18,578 nt of DNA from JAFLCA01 sp041907145 (GCA_041907145.1 JAYRHW010000064.1:1-18578), one strand, 5' to 3'. Shown: positions 8,049 to 14,950, counted from the stretch's first letter. Notes: generated from the sequence alone by a model not told the origin. Translations and numbers: made by a program.

Positions 8049-8741
8049 TTACCGAGTCAGATAAATATCGACTCTGCGATTCAGCTGACGCCCCTCTGGA
8101 GTGCTGTTAGAGGCAATAGGATGGGTAGCGCCGAAATTCTTCACGACAATCTTGTCCATGCTGATGCCGCGAGCACCAAGATAGGCGCTCACGGTTCGAG
8201 CGCGAGCTTCGGCTAAACGTTCATTATACTCCGGTTTGCCGGAATCATCAGAGTGTCCTGATACAGTAACCGAGGCGTTCGATGGATTGGCCTTTATCGC
8301 CTCTGCGATGACTTCAAGATTGCTAACTGCGCCGGCCTTGAGGCTGGTCGCATCCGTATCGAAGAAAACTTGATAGACGCCCACGCCTAGGTCAGCTGTG
8401 GGGGAACGATCGAGTCTGGCCTGAAGTTGCTCGAGCTGCTTGGCGTTGACTGCATTCTGAATGCGCAGCGACGCTAGTTCATTCTCATTCTTCAACAGAG
8501 CAGATTCCTGCAAATCATAGCCAGCGCCAATCATCAGGCCGCTCACGGCGCCAAATCCTGCGCCAACAGCAGCACCGTCCCCAGTCGGGCTTCCAGCAAG
8601 CTGATTGCCGACTACGGCTCCTGCGCCGGCACCCCAGCCTGCACCCAACACGGCTCCAGCCAGGGACTTATCCGGGCCAGACTGCGGGTTGCTGCATGAT
8701 GTGAGGAGCAGGCTGATAAGTGCAAGATAACGGATGCGCAT
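8049..8741 (-). CDS. YiaD-like lipoprotein: glycine zipper plus OmpA peptidoglycan-binding domain
   Basis: A 230-residue protein with a lipoprotein signal peptide ending in LLLTSC (lipidated Cys16). Residues about 27-75 are a glycine-rich zipper (GAVLGAGWGAGAGAVVGN), followed by a short predicted coiled coil (about 80-112) and a C-terminal OmpA-like domain (about 120-228). The latter has VFFDTDATSL, SGHSDDSG and the binding-groove signature NERLAEARARTVSAYL, then GRQLNRRVDIYL. This domain holds the diaminopimelate residue of peptidoglycan, so the protein should tie the outer membrane to the cell wall. Domain order and length resemble E. coli YiaD (about 220 residues). GAGG-like pairing is provided by GAGG's equivalent GAGGTC six bases before the ATG. 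It lies 40 bases downstream of lnt, whose product completes acylation of such lipoproteins. Confidence 0.9.
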   Translation of the reverse strand: MRIRYLALISLLLTSCSNPQSGPDKSLAGAVLGAGWGAGAGAVVGNQLAGSPTGDGAAVGAGFGAVSGLMIGAGYDLQESALLKNENELASLRIQNAVNAKQLEQLQARLDRSPTADLGVGVYQVFFDTDATSLKAGAVSNLEVIAEAIKANPSNASVTVSGHSDDSGKPEYNERLAEARARTVSAYLGARGISMDKIVVKNFGATHPIASNSTPEGRQLNRRVDIYLTR

Positions 8742-8781
8742 ATTTGACCTCTATAATTGCGACCCCCTCATGCTACACGTT

Positions 8782-10299
8782 TCAGCGCTTACGGGAAATT
8801 GAGAGTTTTGTCGCGCTACAGAGCGATATTATGAGTGAGAGAAGCCCAAGTCCCCACCAGATCTGATTGCCGAAGTAGCGTGTAAAGAAGGTGGTTGTCT
8901 CGAGCTTTCGCACGCCGAATTCTAAAACGCCGTCAGAAAACCCAGGCAGGCTTGCGACAGTCTCTCCTGCCGCATTGACAACCGCGGTAAGCCCCGAGTT
9001 GGTGGATCGAAGTAGGTAGCGGCGATTTTCAATTGCCCGGAACGCGGCAATAATATGGTGCTGATTGGGAGCCACGGTTTTCCCGAACCAGGCGTCATTG
9101 GTGATATTGATGAGTACGTGTGCGCCCCTGAGCGTGGCCTCCCTTGCTAGCTCTGGAGCAATATCTTCGTAACAAATCAAGGGCGCAACGTTCATTTTGA
9201 ATTCCCCGCTACTGGCAGTAAAGGAAAACGGCATTAGGCCGGTCTCTTGACCGGCCGTGAAATCGCCGGCAGTGGGATTCATATCCTTGAGCCAGGGGAA
9301 ATATTTCACAAACGGCATGTATTCCCCGAAGGGCATCAAGATTCGCTTGTGATAGGGCTGAAAGACGCTCCCGTCAGCTGCGACACCTACGGCGCTGTTG
9401 AACATCTCATCACGCGAGCGGGCTGTTAACGCCCCTACGAGCATGCTCACACCGGGGCCAAAATCAGGAAGCAGGGGATCGTCTGCGCGATGCCGAATGT
9501 CGTCACGGATAAAATCAGTGATAACAGACTCCGGCCAAACAATTAACTTTCCTGGGGCGGCAATCGGCGCGGACAGCTCTTCGTAGCGTTCGCGATTGCG
9601 GGCAAAGAATTTGATATTATGTTTTTCTTGCGTCGTAATATTCGCCTGTACCAAGGCGACTTCAACGCGCGGATTATCGAGGAAAATGAACTGCCCAATT
9701 CGCACCCAACCATAGACAATCGAGCCGACAAAGAGCGCAATCGGCGCGAGTCGAATAGGGCGCAGTTTGCCCCGCTTTACCGAGATCCATAGTGATTCGA
9801 TGAGCCAGAGCTGCAAAAACCCGATTACGGGAGCGCCGAACAGGTCGGCAATTTGCACCAATGGCGTCACTGCAATTTGAGGGTGTCCTAAAAGCCAGGG
9901 AAATATTCGCACGGAGAAGAACTCGGAGGTTACCCAAGCCGTGGCAGTGCGCAGCCCTAGCTCGTCAATTACTAGGGGAAGATTACGGCGCACAAACCAG
10001 AATACAATCTGCTGATTGGCGCTTAGTGCCACGAAGAGCGCAAAAACCATGGCGGCGCCGAATGAGTCATAACCGCCGAAGTCCTTGATAGTGGTGAATA
10101 GCCAATAGAAGCCTAGGCAATAAATGGTGGATCCAAGGACAAACGCTCCAGGGTAGGCGGCGCGCTCTGAGTTGGCGAACGCTACAATAAAAACTGCGCC
10201 AAGCGCAGCGAAGAGAGCGGACGGCACAGTATTCGGCATCCACCAGGCAATGCTGGTAGCGAGGCCGGCAAGAAGGGCGAGCAGCAGCGATTTAGACAA
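8782..10299 (-). CDS. lnt: Apolipoprotein N-acyltransferase
   Basis: A 505-residue inner-membrane enzyme that adds the third acyl chain to the N-terminal cysteine of lipoproteins using a phospholipid donor. About six hydrophobic helices occupy residues 5-207, then a periplasmic nitrilase-like domain (about 213-465), then one last helix. The catalytic triad is visible: Glu257 in VWPES, Lys318 in YHKRILMPFGEYMPF, and Cys376 in PLICYEDIAPE. The length matches E. coli Lnt (512). The start is a TTG at 10299 that overlaps the end of eno by 8 bases; no better ATG precedes the first helix. The window encodes at least five predicted lipoproteins that would be its substrates. Coupling to enolase is unusual and implies shared transcription from a promoter upstream of eno. 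Confidence 0.93.
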   Translation of the reverse strand: MSKSLLLALLAGLATSIAWWMPNTVPSALFAALGAVFIVAFANSERAAYPGAFVLGSTIYCLGFYWLFTTIKDFGGYDSFGAAMVFALFVALSANQQIVFWFVRRNLPLVIDELGLRTATAWVTSEFFSVRIFPWLLGHPQIAVTPLVQIADLFGAPVIGFLQLWLIESLWISVKRGKLRPIRLAPIALFVGSIVYGWVRIGQFIFLDNPRVEVALVQANITTQEKHNIKFFARNRERYEELSAPIAAPGKLIVWPESVITDFIRDDIRHRADDPLLPDFGPGVSMLVGALTARSRDEMFNSAVGVAADGSVFQPYHKRILMPFGEYMPFVKYFPWLKDMNPTAGDFTAGQETGLMPFSFTASSGEFKMNVAPLICYEDIAPELAREATLRGAHVLINITNDAWFGKTVAPNQHHIIAAFRAIENRRYLLRSTNSGLTAVVNAAGETVASLPGFSDGVLEFGVRKLETTTFFTRYFGNQIWWGLGLLSLIISLCSATKLSISRKR

Positions 10300-11590
10300 A
10301 GGGGTTTTCCACTATCGAGTCGCCAGCCAGGAAGGTCTCAATCCACAGAAGTCTATTGTATTTGGCCGTGCGCTCGCCGCGGCAGACCGAGCCGGTCTTA
10401 ATTTGACCAGAGCCCAATGCCACGGCCAGATCCGCAATCGTCGTATCTTCAGTTTCACCGGAGCGATGAGAAATGATGCTGCGGTAATAATTGCTGTGGG
10501 CCAATGCTACTGTATCCATGGTTTCAGTGAGAGTTCCAATCTGATTGAGTTTCACCAGTATGGCATTTCCGACTCCCCGCTCGATGCCCTGAGCCAATCG
10601 TACGGCGTTCGTTACGAATAAATCATCGCCAACAAGTTGCAGCTCACCGCCCAAAGTATCAGTGAGATGTTTCCAGCCGTCCCAGTCGTTTTCATCGAGA
10701 CCATCTTCGATGCTTACCAGCGGATATTTCTTGAGCCAGGACTGATACAGGGCGACAAGGTCTTTGGCGCTTAACGCTTCCTTGCTGCTTTTCTTGAAAA
10801 TATACTTTCCCTTATCCTCGTCGAAAAATTCACTCGCTGCGACGTCCAAGGCAATTGAAATATCCTTGCCTGGCTCATAGCCAGCGTCCGTGATGGCATT
10901 CATGAGTAGATCCAGAGCTTCTGCCGGAGAGCCGAGATTCGGAGCGAATCCACCTTCATCGCCAAGTCCCGTGCTTTGTCCCCGCTTAAGTAAAATTTTC
11001 TTGAGGGTATGAAAGACTTCGGCTGCCACGCGGATATTCTCAAAAAAGGTAGTGGAGCAGTGCGGAACCAGCATGAATTCTTGAAAGTCCAAAGAATTAG
11101 CGGCGTGCGCACCTCCGTTAATTACATTGACCAAGGGCAACGGCAATTTGCGAGCGCCAATACCGCCCAGATATCGGAACAGCGGCACTTGTTGAAATAC
11201 TGCAGCTGCGTGCGCAACTGCCAGGCTCACTCCGAGGAGTGCGTTGGCGCCGAGGTTTGATTTATTCTCTGATCCATCGAGTTCGATGAGTTTGGAATCC
11301 AAGCCTCGTTGATCCAGTGCGTCGTAGCCCTTTAGCGCTGCGGCCAAAGTCGTATTTACATTATCGACGGCCTTCAGCACGCCTTTGCCCAAATAGCGGT
11401 CGGAGTCTCCATCACGAAGTTCATGTGCCTCGTATTCCCCTGTAGAGGCGCCGCTAGGTACCATAGCGGTGCCGGTTGAGCCATCCGCAAGCTCGGCCAT
11501 GACACAAACTGTGGGGAAGCCTCGGGAGTCTAGACATTCATACGAGCGAATACTTTGTATGCGGCTGCTTGTTGTTAGGGCTGCGCTCAT
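10292..11590 (-). CDS. eno: Enolase (phosphopyruvate hydratase)
   Basis: A 432-residue cytoplasmic glycolytic enzyme that interconverts 2-phosphoglycerate and phosphoenolpyruvate. Key residues are present: ASTGEYEAHELRDGD loop, Glu212 in GDEGGFAPN, the metal ligands Asp249, Glu295 (SIEDG) and Asp322 (GDDLF), the catalytic base Lys347 in LVKLNQIGT, His375 in SHRSGETED, and Lys398. The length equals that of E. coli enolase. The ATG at 11590 has GAGG four bases upstream. The upstream gap holds several hairpins and a weak promoter-like pair on the same strand (TTGATC at 11754-11749 and ACTAAT at 11731-11726, 17 bases apart), which would give a leader of roughly 130 bases. The stop overlaps the TTG start of lnt. 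Confidence 0.97.
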   Translation of the reverse strand: MSAALTTSSRIQSIRSYECLDSRGFPTVCVMAELADGSTGTAMVPSGASTGEYEAHELRDGDSDRYLGKGVLKAVDNVNTTLAAALKGYDALDQRGLDSKLIELDGSENKSNLGANALLGVSLAVAHAAAVFQQVPLFRYLGGIGARKLPLPLVNVINGGAHAANSLDFQEFMLVPHCSTTFFENIRVAAEVFHTLKKILLKRGQSTGLGDEGGFAPNLGSPAEALDLLMNAITDAGYEPGKDISIALDVAASEFFDEDKGKYIFKKSSKEALSAKDLVALYQSWLKKYPLVSIEDGLDENDWDGWKHLTDTLGGELQLVGDDLFVTNAVRLAQGIERGVGNAILVKLNQIGTLTETMDTVALAHSNYYRSIISHRSGETEDTTIADLAVALGSGQIKTGSVCRGERTAKYNRLLWIETFLAGDSIVENPFV

Positions 11591-11646
11591 ATGACCTCGT
11601 TGCTAACGGCGTTTGAGAGCCGGAATGGAAATTTAGAAGCCTATTT

Positions 11647-11710
11647 GACCACTAAGATCGTTAAGATAACAAAGGTCATTCTCCTTTACGCCTTCGTGGT
11701 CTTAGTGCTC
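11647..11710. repeat. Imperfect long inverted repeat with CACTAAGA arms
   Basis: The left arm (11647-11675) and the reverse complement of the right arm (11683-11710) match at about 19 of 29 aligned positions, including a perfect CACTAAGA block and a perfect AAAGG at the loop end; the loop is 7 bases. Arms of this kind resemble the dispersed CACTAAGAC-type intergenic repeats seen in many environmental bacterial genomes, from memory. Here it would fall in the leader or promoter region of eno. It could instead be a weak bidirectional terminator, but no clean T-run follows on either side. Confidence 0.4.
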
Positions 11711-11841
11711 TTGCCTAAGGGTAACATTAGTACCCACATTATTTGAATGATCAAGTTCAGAGTTTATCGGCTTTGAGCGCGCCGATTAAGGGAGAAAGTA
11801 GGGAAGCCGGACTAGGAATTCAGAAAGAACAGTTACCGCTT

Positions 11842-11887
11842 CAGTCCGCCGGGGGCAACGCGCAGAGCACGTCGCCCCCAGGGACTG
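11842..11887 (-). terminator. GC-rich hairpin just after the aminopeptidase stop, possible terminator
   Basis: Starting 15 bases past the TAA of the aminopeptidase gene, the two arms pair through GGACTG/CAGTCC, GGGGGC/GCCCCC and a short inner extension, with an 11-base loop. On the minus strand the hairpin is followed only by a weakly T-rich stretch (CTGTTCTTTCT after about 10 bases), so it is not a canonical intrinsic terminator. It may still mark or protect the 3' end of that transcript. Confidence 0.4.
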
Positions 11888-11902
11888 TCACGGTGAAATC
11901 CT

Positions 11903-13156
11903 TTACGGATTGAGGAACGCTGGCTCCCAGGCGCCGTTGGTGAGCAGGCGAAGCGTGCTCCCAGCGGCATCGATGCCCTCGACCGTCACGTTCTCGTTGG
12001 AGATCATGACGTCTTGGTGCGTCTTCGAGTTGTTGTAGCCGCAAGCGTCCAGTTCGGCGGGACTCAGCAGTAGCCCGTCGCGGAGGGCTGGCTTGTAAGC
12101 CCGCCCCGTAGCGAAGTGGCAGGCAGCGTTCTCGTCGTAGAGTGTATGCTCAAAGACGAGGCCGCCTTGGAAGATCGGGGAGTCCGTGCCGACCAAGGCG
12201 ATTTCTCCTAGGCGCTTGGCGCCGGGATCCACCGCAATCAAAGCCCGATAGGCTTCGACGTTCTTGTCGGCTTCAGTCTCCACAACTTCGCCCTTACTGA
12301 AGCGCACGCGCAGCCCTTCGACCTTGGTGCCATTGATGATGGCAGGGCGGGTCAGGACAGCGAGGCCCTCGGTTTGGCGCCAGTCCGGCGTAGTGTAGGC
12401 CTCGAAGGTCGGGATGTTGGGGCAGAACTCGATGCCGTGCGGTGTCTTCTTCCATCCCGAGATGAAGATGGAGCGATCCGAGAGCCCGACGCGCAGATCC
12501 GTGCCGTTGCCCGTGAAGTGCAACTGCCGAAGATTTAGCGCGTTGAGGGCTGCTGCGCGGCGCTTGAGGCGCTCCAGATGTTCGCGCCACAGATCCAGGC
12601 AGTTCTCCTGATCTGCGAAGGTCATCGCAAAGATCTGTTCCCAGAGGGCGGTCACCGCTTCCTCGGGGTTCAGGTTCCGGAAGACCTTCTGAGCCCACTT
12701 GGGGCTTGGCGGGGCAGCCAGACTCCAGTTGACTCCGAAACCGGTGATGCCCTCGGTCTGCAGACGTGCGCGGCTGTCGCTCATGGCAGCCATGAAGCCA
12801 GCCACATCGGCCTGATCCAGGGTACCGAACAGATCCGGCTCGCGCTGCGTGCGCAGTCCAAGCACTGCTCCCCGCCCATCGACCAATTGGTCACCACGCA
12901 CAGCGTGATAACCAGGGAAGAAGGTGCGGTGACGGGCGTCTCGCATTTTGATTTGGTGGGCGTCACGAATTAGACTCGTGTAGCCGAAATCAACGTGTTT
13001 GGCGCCCATGTCGTACGCGATGCCGGCCGCGAGGTCGGCCATGTCGCAGCAACTCTGATCGAAGTTGATCAGCAACTGCTGCCCGGGTTGGAGGTTTACG
13101 CCCTCCTTTAAGAGCAGTCGAACGTAGTTCTCGAGTTTTTGTTCGAAGGTAAGCAT
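11903..13156 (-). CDS. M29-family metalloaminopeptidase (AmpS/AmpT-like)
   Basis: A 417-residue cytosolic two-metal aminopeptidase. The ATG at 13156 is chosen because AGGAAGAG lies five bases upstream and the product then begins with the usual MLTFEQKLENYVRLLLKEG; an ATG 29 codons upstream would add an unrelated low-complexity tail. Putative metal ligands are Glu252 (IPTFEAYTTPD), Glu318 (LGEIAL), His347 (DENAACH), His380 and Asp382 (THQD). Their spacing (66, 29, 33, 2) equals that of the ligands known in AmpS-type enzymes. Such enzymes remove N-terminal residues from peptides. The gene seems richer in G+C than its neighbours: 41 of 60 bases at 12541-12600 against 31 of 60 at 10861-10920 in eno. 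It stands alone between eno and ftsB. Confidence 0.92.
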   Translation of the reverse strand: MLTFEQKLENYVRLLLKEGVNLQPGQQLLINFDQSCCDMADLAAGIAYDMGAKHVDFGYTSLIRDAHQIKMRDARHRTFFPGYHAVRGDQLVDGRGAVLGLRTQREPDLFGTLDQADVAGFMAAMSDSRARLQTEGITGFGVNWSLAAPPSPKWAQKVFRNLNPEEAVTALWEQIFAMTFADQENCLDLWREHLERLKRRAAALNALNLRQLHFTGNGTDLRVGLSDRSIFISGWKKTPHGIEFCPNIPTFEAYTTPDWRQTEGLAVLTRPAIINGTKVEGLRVRFSKGEVVETEADKNVEAYRALIAVDPGAKRLGEIALVGTDSPIFQGGLVFEHTLYDENAACHFATGRAYKPALRDGLLLSPAELDACGYNNSKTHQDVMISNENVTVEGIDAAGSTLRLLTNGAWEPAFLNP

Positions 13157-13204
13157 GACTTCTCTTCCTGGGGTGGTTCTCCCGTTGGGGGAGGCTGACT
13201 GGAC

Positions 13205-13254
13205 CCTGTCAGACGGGGGAATGTACGACATCGTGCACTCCATGGTCTGACAGG
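13205..13254. promoter_or_regulatory. Perfect 9-base inverted repeat upstream of the aminopeptidase gene
   Basis: CCTGTCAGA (13205-13213) and TCTGACAGG (13246-13254) are exact reverse complements separated by 32 bases, with centres about 41 bases apart, near four helical turns. Each is followed on the plus strand by a short G-run. They lie 49-98 bases upstream of the aminopeptidase ATG, a fit for a paired operator. A terminator or large hairpin is the alternative. No regulator is identified. Confidence 0.35.
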
Positions 13255-13336
13255 CCGGGGGAAATTCAGGAGGAGAATGAAAACCTTAATGAATTCCTAG
13301 TCCGCAATTCTCAGAAGCCTCGATGAAAGGACGCCT

Positions 13337-13450
13337 ATGAGCATGGCGGGGCAGGGCAAGGACTACTCGAATCTAGAAATTAAACAGCGTTCGATGAGTC
13401 TTGCATCCCTGGAAACGGGAATCAAACGCCACCTTGTTGACTATGCATAG
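13337..13450 (+). CDS. Possible 37-residue small protein upstream of ftsB
   Basis: An ATG-started frame with AAAGGA about six bases upstream runs 37 codons to a TAG located 13 bases before the ftsB ATG. The peptide contains the stretch LEIKQRSMSLASLETGIKRH, with no signal peptide or membrane segment, and looks able to form an amphipathic helix. I do not recognise a family. It could be a genuine small protein, a leader peptide, or the remnant of a lost gene; its short length means chance is a serious alternative. Confidence 0.25.
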   Translation: MSMAGQGKDYSNLEIKQRSMSLASLETGIKRHLVDYA

Positions 13451-13465
13451 AGGGGCAAATTAAAT
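13437..13465 (+). promoter_or_regulatory. Possible sigma-70-type promoter for ftsB
   Basis: TTGACT (13437-13442, five of six to consensus) is followed after exactly 17 bases by TTAAAT (13460-13465, four of six). The -10 overlaps the annotated ftsB ATG, so transcription from it would start near 13472 and would favour translation from the second Met codon at 13509 rather than 13464. Confidence 0.25.
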
Positions 13466-13805
13466 GCTCAGTAGCGTAAATGCCCATAATCCTTTATGTT
13501 TTCAGTATATGAAGGGATTAGCTCCAGGCATTATTCTCGTTTGCGCCCTCGTGGCAGCGCTGTTTTCACTCTTTGGCGACGATAGCTATGGCCGCATGCA
13601 GGGATTGCAGCGCAGTCTTTCAGCACAGCAGCAAAAGAACAGCGAGCTGCGTGAAACTGTGGGTAATTTGAAGCAGGAAGTGTATGGTCTCCAGCACGAC
13701 GATCGTGTGCTTGAGAAGGCTGCCCGTAACGAATTGGGCCTCGCCAAACCTAACGAGATGGTGATTATTTTCGATTCGGCCACCAAGGCAAGTAATGGCA
13801 AGTAG
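13464..13805 (+). CDS. ftsB: Cell division protein FtsB (DivIC-family septum formation initiator)
   Basis: A 113-residue bitopic inner-membrane protein of the divisome that pairs with FtsL and FtsQ through its periplasmic coiled coil. A short N-terminal tail is followed by one membrane helix (about residues 19-38), then a Gln/Leu-rich coiled coil (about 48-84) and the signature VLEKAARNELGLAKPNEMVI that ends the FtsB/DivIC core. The start at 13464 has AGGGG seven bases upstream; Met16 at 13509 would give 98 residues, closer to the usual FtsB length and removing an atypical tail, but it lacks a ribosome binding site. ftsB often follows eno in proteobacteria; here eno lies on the other strand with an aminopeptidase gene between. 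The stop overlaps the next gene by 11 bases. Confidence 0.88.
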   Translation: MLSSVNAHNPLCFQYMKGLAPGIILVCALVAALFSLFGDDSYGRMQGLQRSLSAQQQKNSELRETVGNLKQEVYGLQHDDRVLEKAARNELGLAKPNEMVIIFDSATKASNGK

Positions 13806-14142
13806 CAATACCGCGTATCGAATCCCCCGCACCCGGCAGTTGAAGACGCCGGAACGCGTTCAGAAAGTACTGACGTCCGCACTGAGTAAATTCGGCCTTG
13901 ATAAGGATATTGCGCGCTATCAGTTCGTGTTGCATTGGAAGGAAATTGTTGGAGAAGACATCGCGCAACGCACGCAGCCGGAATGTTTCCGCAATGGCGC
14001 GCTTGTCGTACGCGTTAAGGATTCATCCTGGGCCCAGGAGCTAAGCTTCCAAAAAGATGTCATTCTGAAGAAATTGCGGAATTTTATTTCTGCAGATGTG
14101 CAAATAAACGACGTACAGTTCTATGTTGGCCAGCTCCGCTAG
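13795..14142 (+). CDS. DUF721-domain protein, DciA-like
   Basis: A 115-residue basic cytoplasmic protein. Residues about 15-110 match the DUF721 pattern: a helical start (VQKVLTSALSKFGLDKDI), then FVLHWKEIVGEDIAQRTQPE, GALVVRVKDSSWAQELSF, and a helix ILKKLRNF. DUF721 is the core of DciA, which loads the replicative helicase DnaB in bacteria without DnaC or DnaI; some DUF721 proteins have other or unknown roles. The gene starts within the last 11 bases of ftsB and ends 20 bases inside the phosphoesterase gene, so the three are probably translated together. AAGG lies about six bases before the ATG. Confidence 0.8.
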   Translation: MASSNTAYRIPRTRQLKTPERVQKVLTSALSKFGLDKDIARYQFVLHWKEIVGEDIAQRTQPECFRNGALVVRVKDSSWAQELSFQKDVILKKLRNFISADVQINDVQFYVGQLR

Positions 14143-14950
14143 CCCGCTCCGCTTCGTACATATCAGCGATACGCACTTTGGGCCCGATCGCCAATTCGCC
14201 TATCGTGGACGCTGCACCTACGACTACAGTCGCCGCCTTGTCACCGCGATTAACGCGCTGCCTTTTGTGCCTGATTTCGTGGTGCACACCGGTGATATCG
14301 CGACCGATCCCAGTGATGGAGCCTATGAACAGGCGCGCGAGGTGTTTTCCGACATCAAGGTGCCGATGTACTTCGCGACCGGCAATCATGACCGTTCCCG
14401 GGATATCCGACGCTATCTAAAGCTGGGCCCTTGCGAGCACTTACCTAAAGACGAAGATATTTTGTCCTATGCGTTTTCCGTGAAGGGCTTTCGTTTCGTG
14501 ACCTTTGACGCGCGTGGCCCCGACAGTATCGATCCTCATGGTATTTTATCCCCGCAGCAATTTGAGTTTTTGCGTGCGGAAGTTAGTCGTGGCTCTGAGC
14601 CGCTCGTTTTTTTCGGTCACTACCCGGTGCTGCCATTTTATTCTCCCTGGTTTGACGCCAATATGAGAATTCAAAATGGGGAGGAGTTCCATCGCCTCCT
14701 GGTCTCAGTGCGCGGGCGTGTGCGGGGAGTTTTTTACGGGCACGTGCACCAAAGTCTTCAGAGTACTAGAGACGGAATTACCTATACTTCAGTGCCTAGT
14801 GCGTTCCTGCAGTTTGCCATCAACCCAGAAGATGCCGAGCCCAGCTTTGATTTTGAACATCCGCCCGGTTTCAATGTGGTAGTTCTGACCCCCGCCGATA
14901 CGGTCGTTCGCCAGCACAGTCTGAACTTTCCGGGCGCTCAGCCTGCCTGA
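14123..14950 (+). CDS. Calcineurin-like metallophosphoesterase, CpdA-like
   Basis: A 275-residue soluble two-metal phosphoesterase. The five metal-binding motifs are in order: Asp16 and His18 in ISDTHFG, Asp58 in HTGDIA, Asn88-His89 in GNHD, His166 in FFGHYP, and His207 and His209 in YGHVH. Motif spacing and length (CpdA of E. coli is 275 residues) fit class III cyclic-nucleotide phosphodiesterases and related enzymes, but the substrate (cAMP, another cyclic nucleotide, or a phospholipid derivative) cannot be told from these motifs. No signal peptide is seen. It overlaps the DUF721 gene by 20 bases, and its tail overlaps the convergent protease gene by 13 bases. The ATG at 14123 has no strong ribosome binding site, consistent with translational coupling. 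Confidence 0.83.
   Translation: MLASSASPLRFVHISDTHFGPDRQFAYRGRCTYDYSRRLVTAINALPFVPDFVVHTGDIATDPSDGAYEQAREVFSDIKVPMYFATGNHDRSRDIRRYLKLGPCEHLPKDEDILSYAFSVKGFRFVTFDARGPDSIDPHGILSPQQFEFLRAEVSRGSEPLVFFGHYPVLPFYSPWFDANMRIQNGEEFHRLLVSVRGRVRGVFYGHVHQSLQSTRDGITYTSVPSAFLQFAINPEDAEPSFDFEHPPGFNVVVLTPADTVVRQHSLNFPGAQPA

Larger units (their letters stand above)
11591..11902. other. Hairpin-rich intergenic region between the aminopeptidase and enolase genes
   Basis: The 312 bases hold no convincing gene but several inverted repeats. In order they are the CACTAAGA element (11647-11710), CTTAG/CTAAG (11701-11705 and 11715-11719), GGGTA/TACCC (11719-11723 and 11731-11735), ATCGGC/GCCGAT with a 9-base loop (11766-11786), and a GC-rich hairpin near the aminopeptidase stop (11842-11887). 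It should contain the end of the aminopeptidase transcript and the promoter and leader of eno. Short palindromes arise often by chance, so only the first and last are listed separately. Confidence 0.5.

Noticed and set aside
11841..12044. Minus-strand frame ending in VKDFTVTVPGGDVLCALPPAD past the aminopeptidase stop
   Set aside because: It shadows the aminopeptidase in another frame; its tail lies in the GC-rich hairpin, which explains the protein-like look. No ribosome binding site or family match supports it.
12294..12698. 134-codon minus-strand frame inside the aminopeptidase
   Set aside because: It is a frame-shifted shadow in a G+C-rich gene, where long open alternative frames are expected; the product is low-complexity and Arg/Pro-rich.
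13157..13243. N-terminal extension of the aminopeptidase to the ATG at 13243
   Set aside because: The extension has no family counterpart, while the ATG at 13156 has a good ribosome binding site and gives a standard M29 length.
13277..13300. Strong AGGAGG before an ATG giving a seven-codon frame
   Set aside because: The spacing to the ATG is only about three bases and the frame is too short to support a gene; a leader peptide cannot be excluded.
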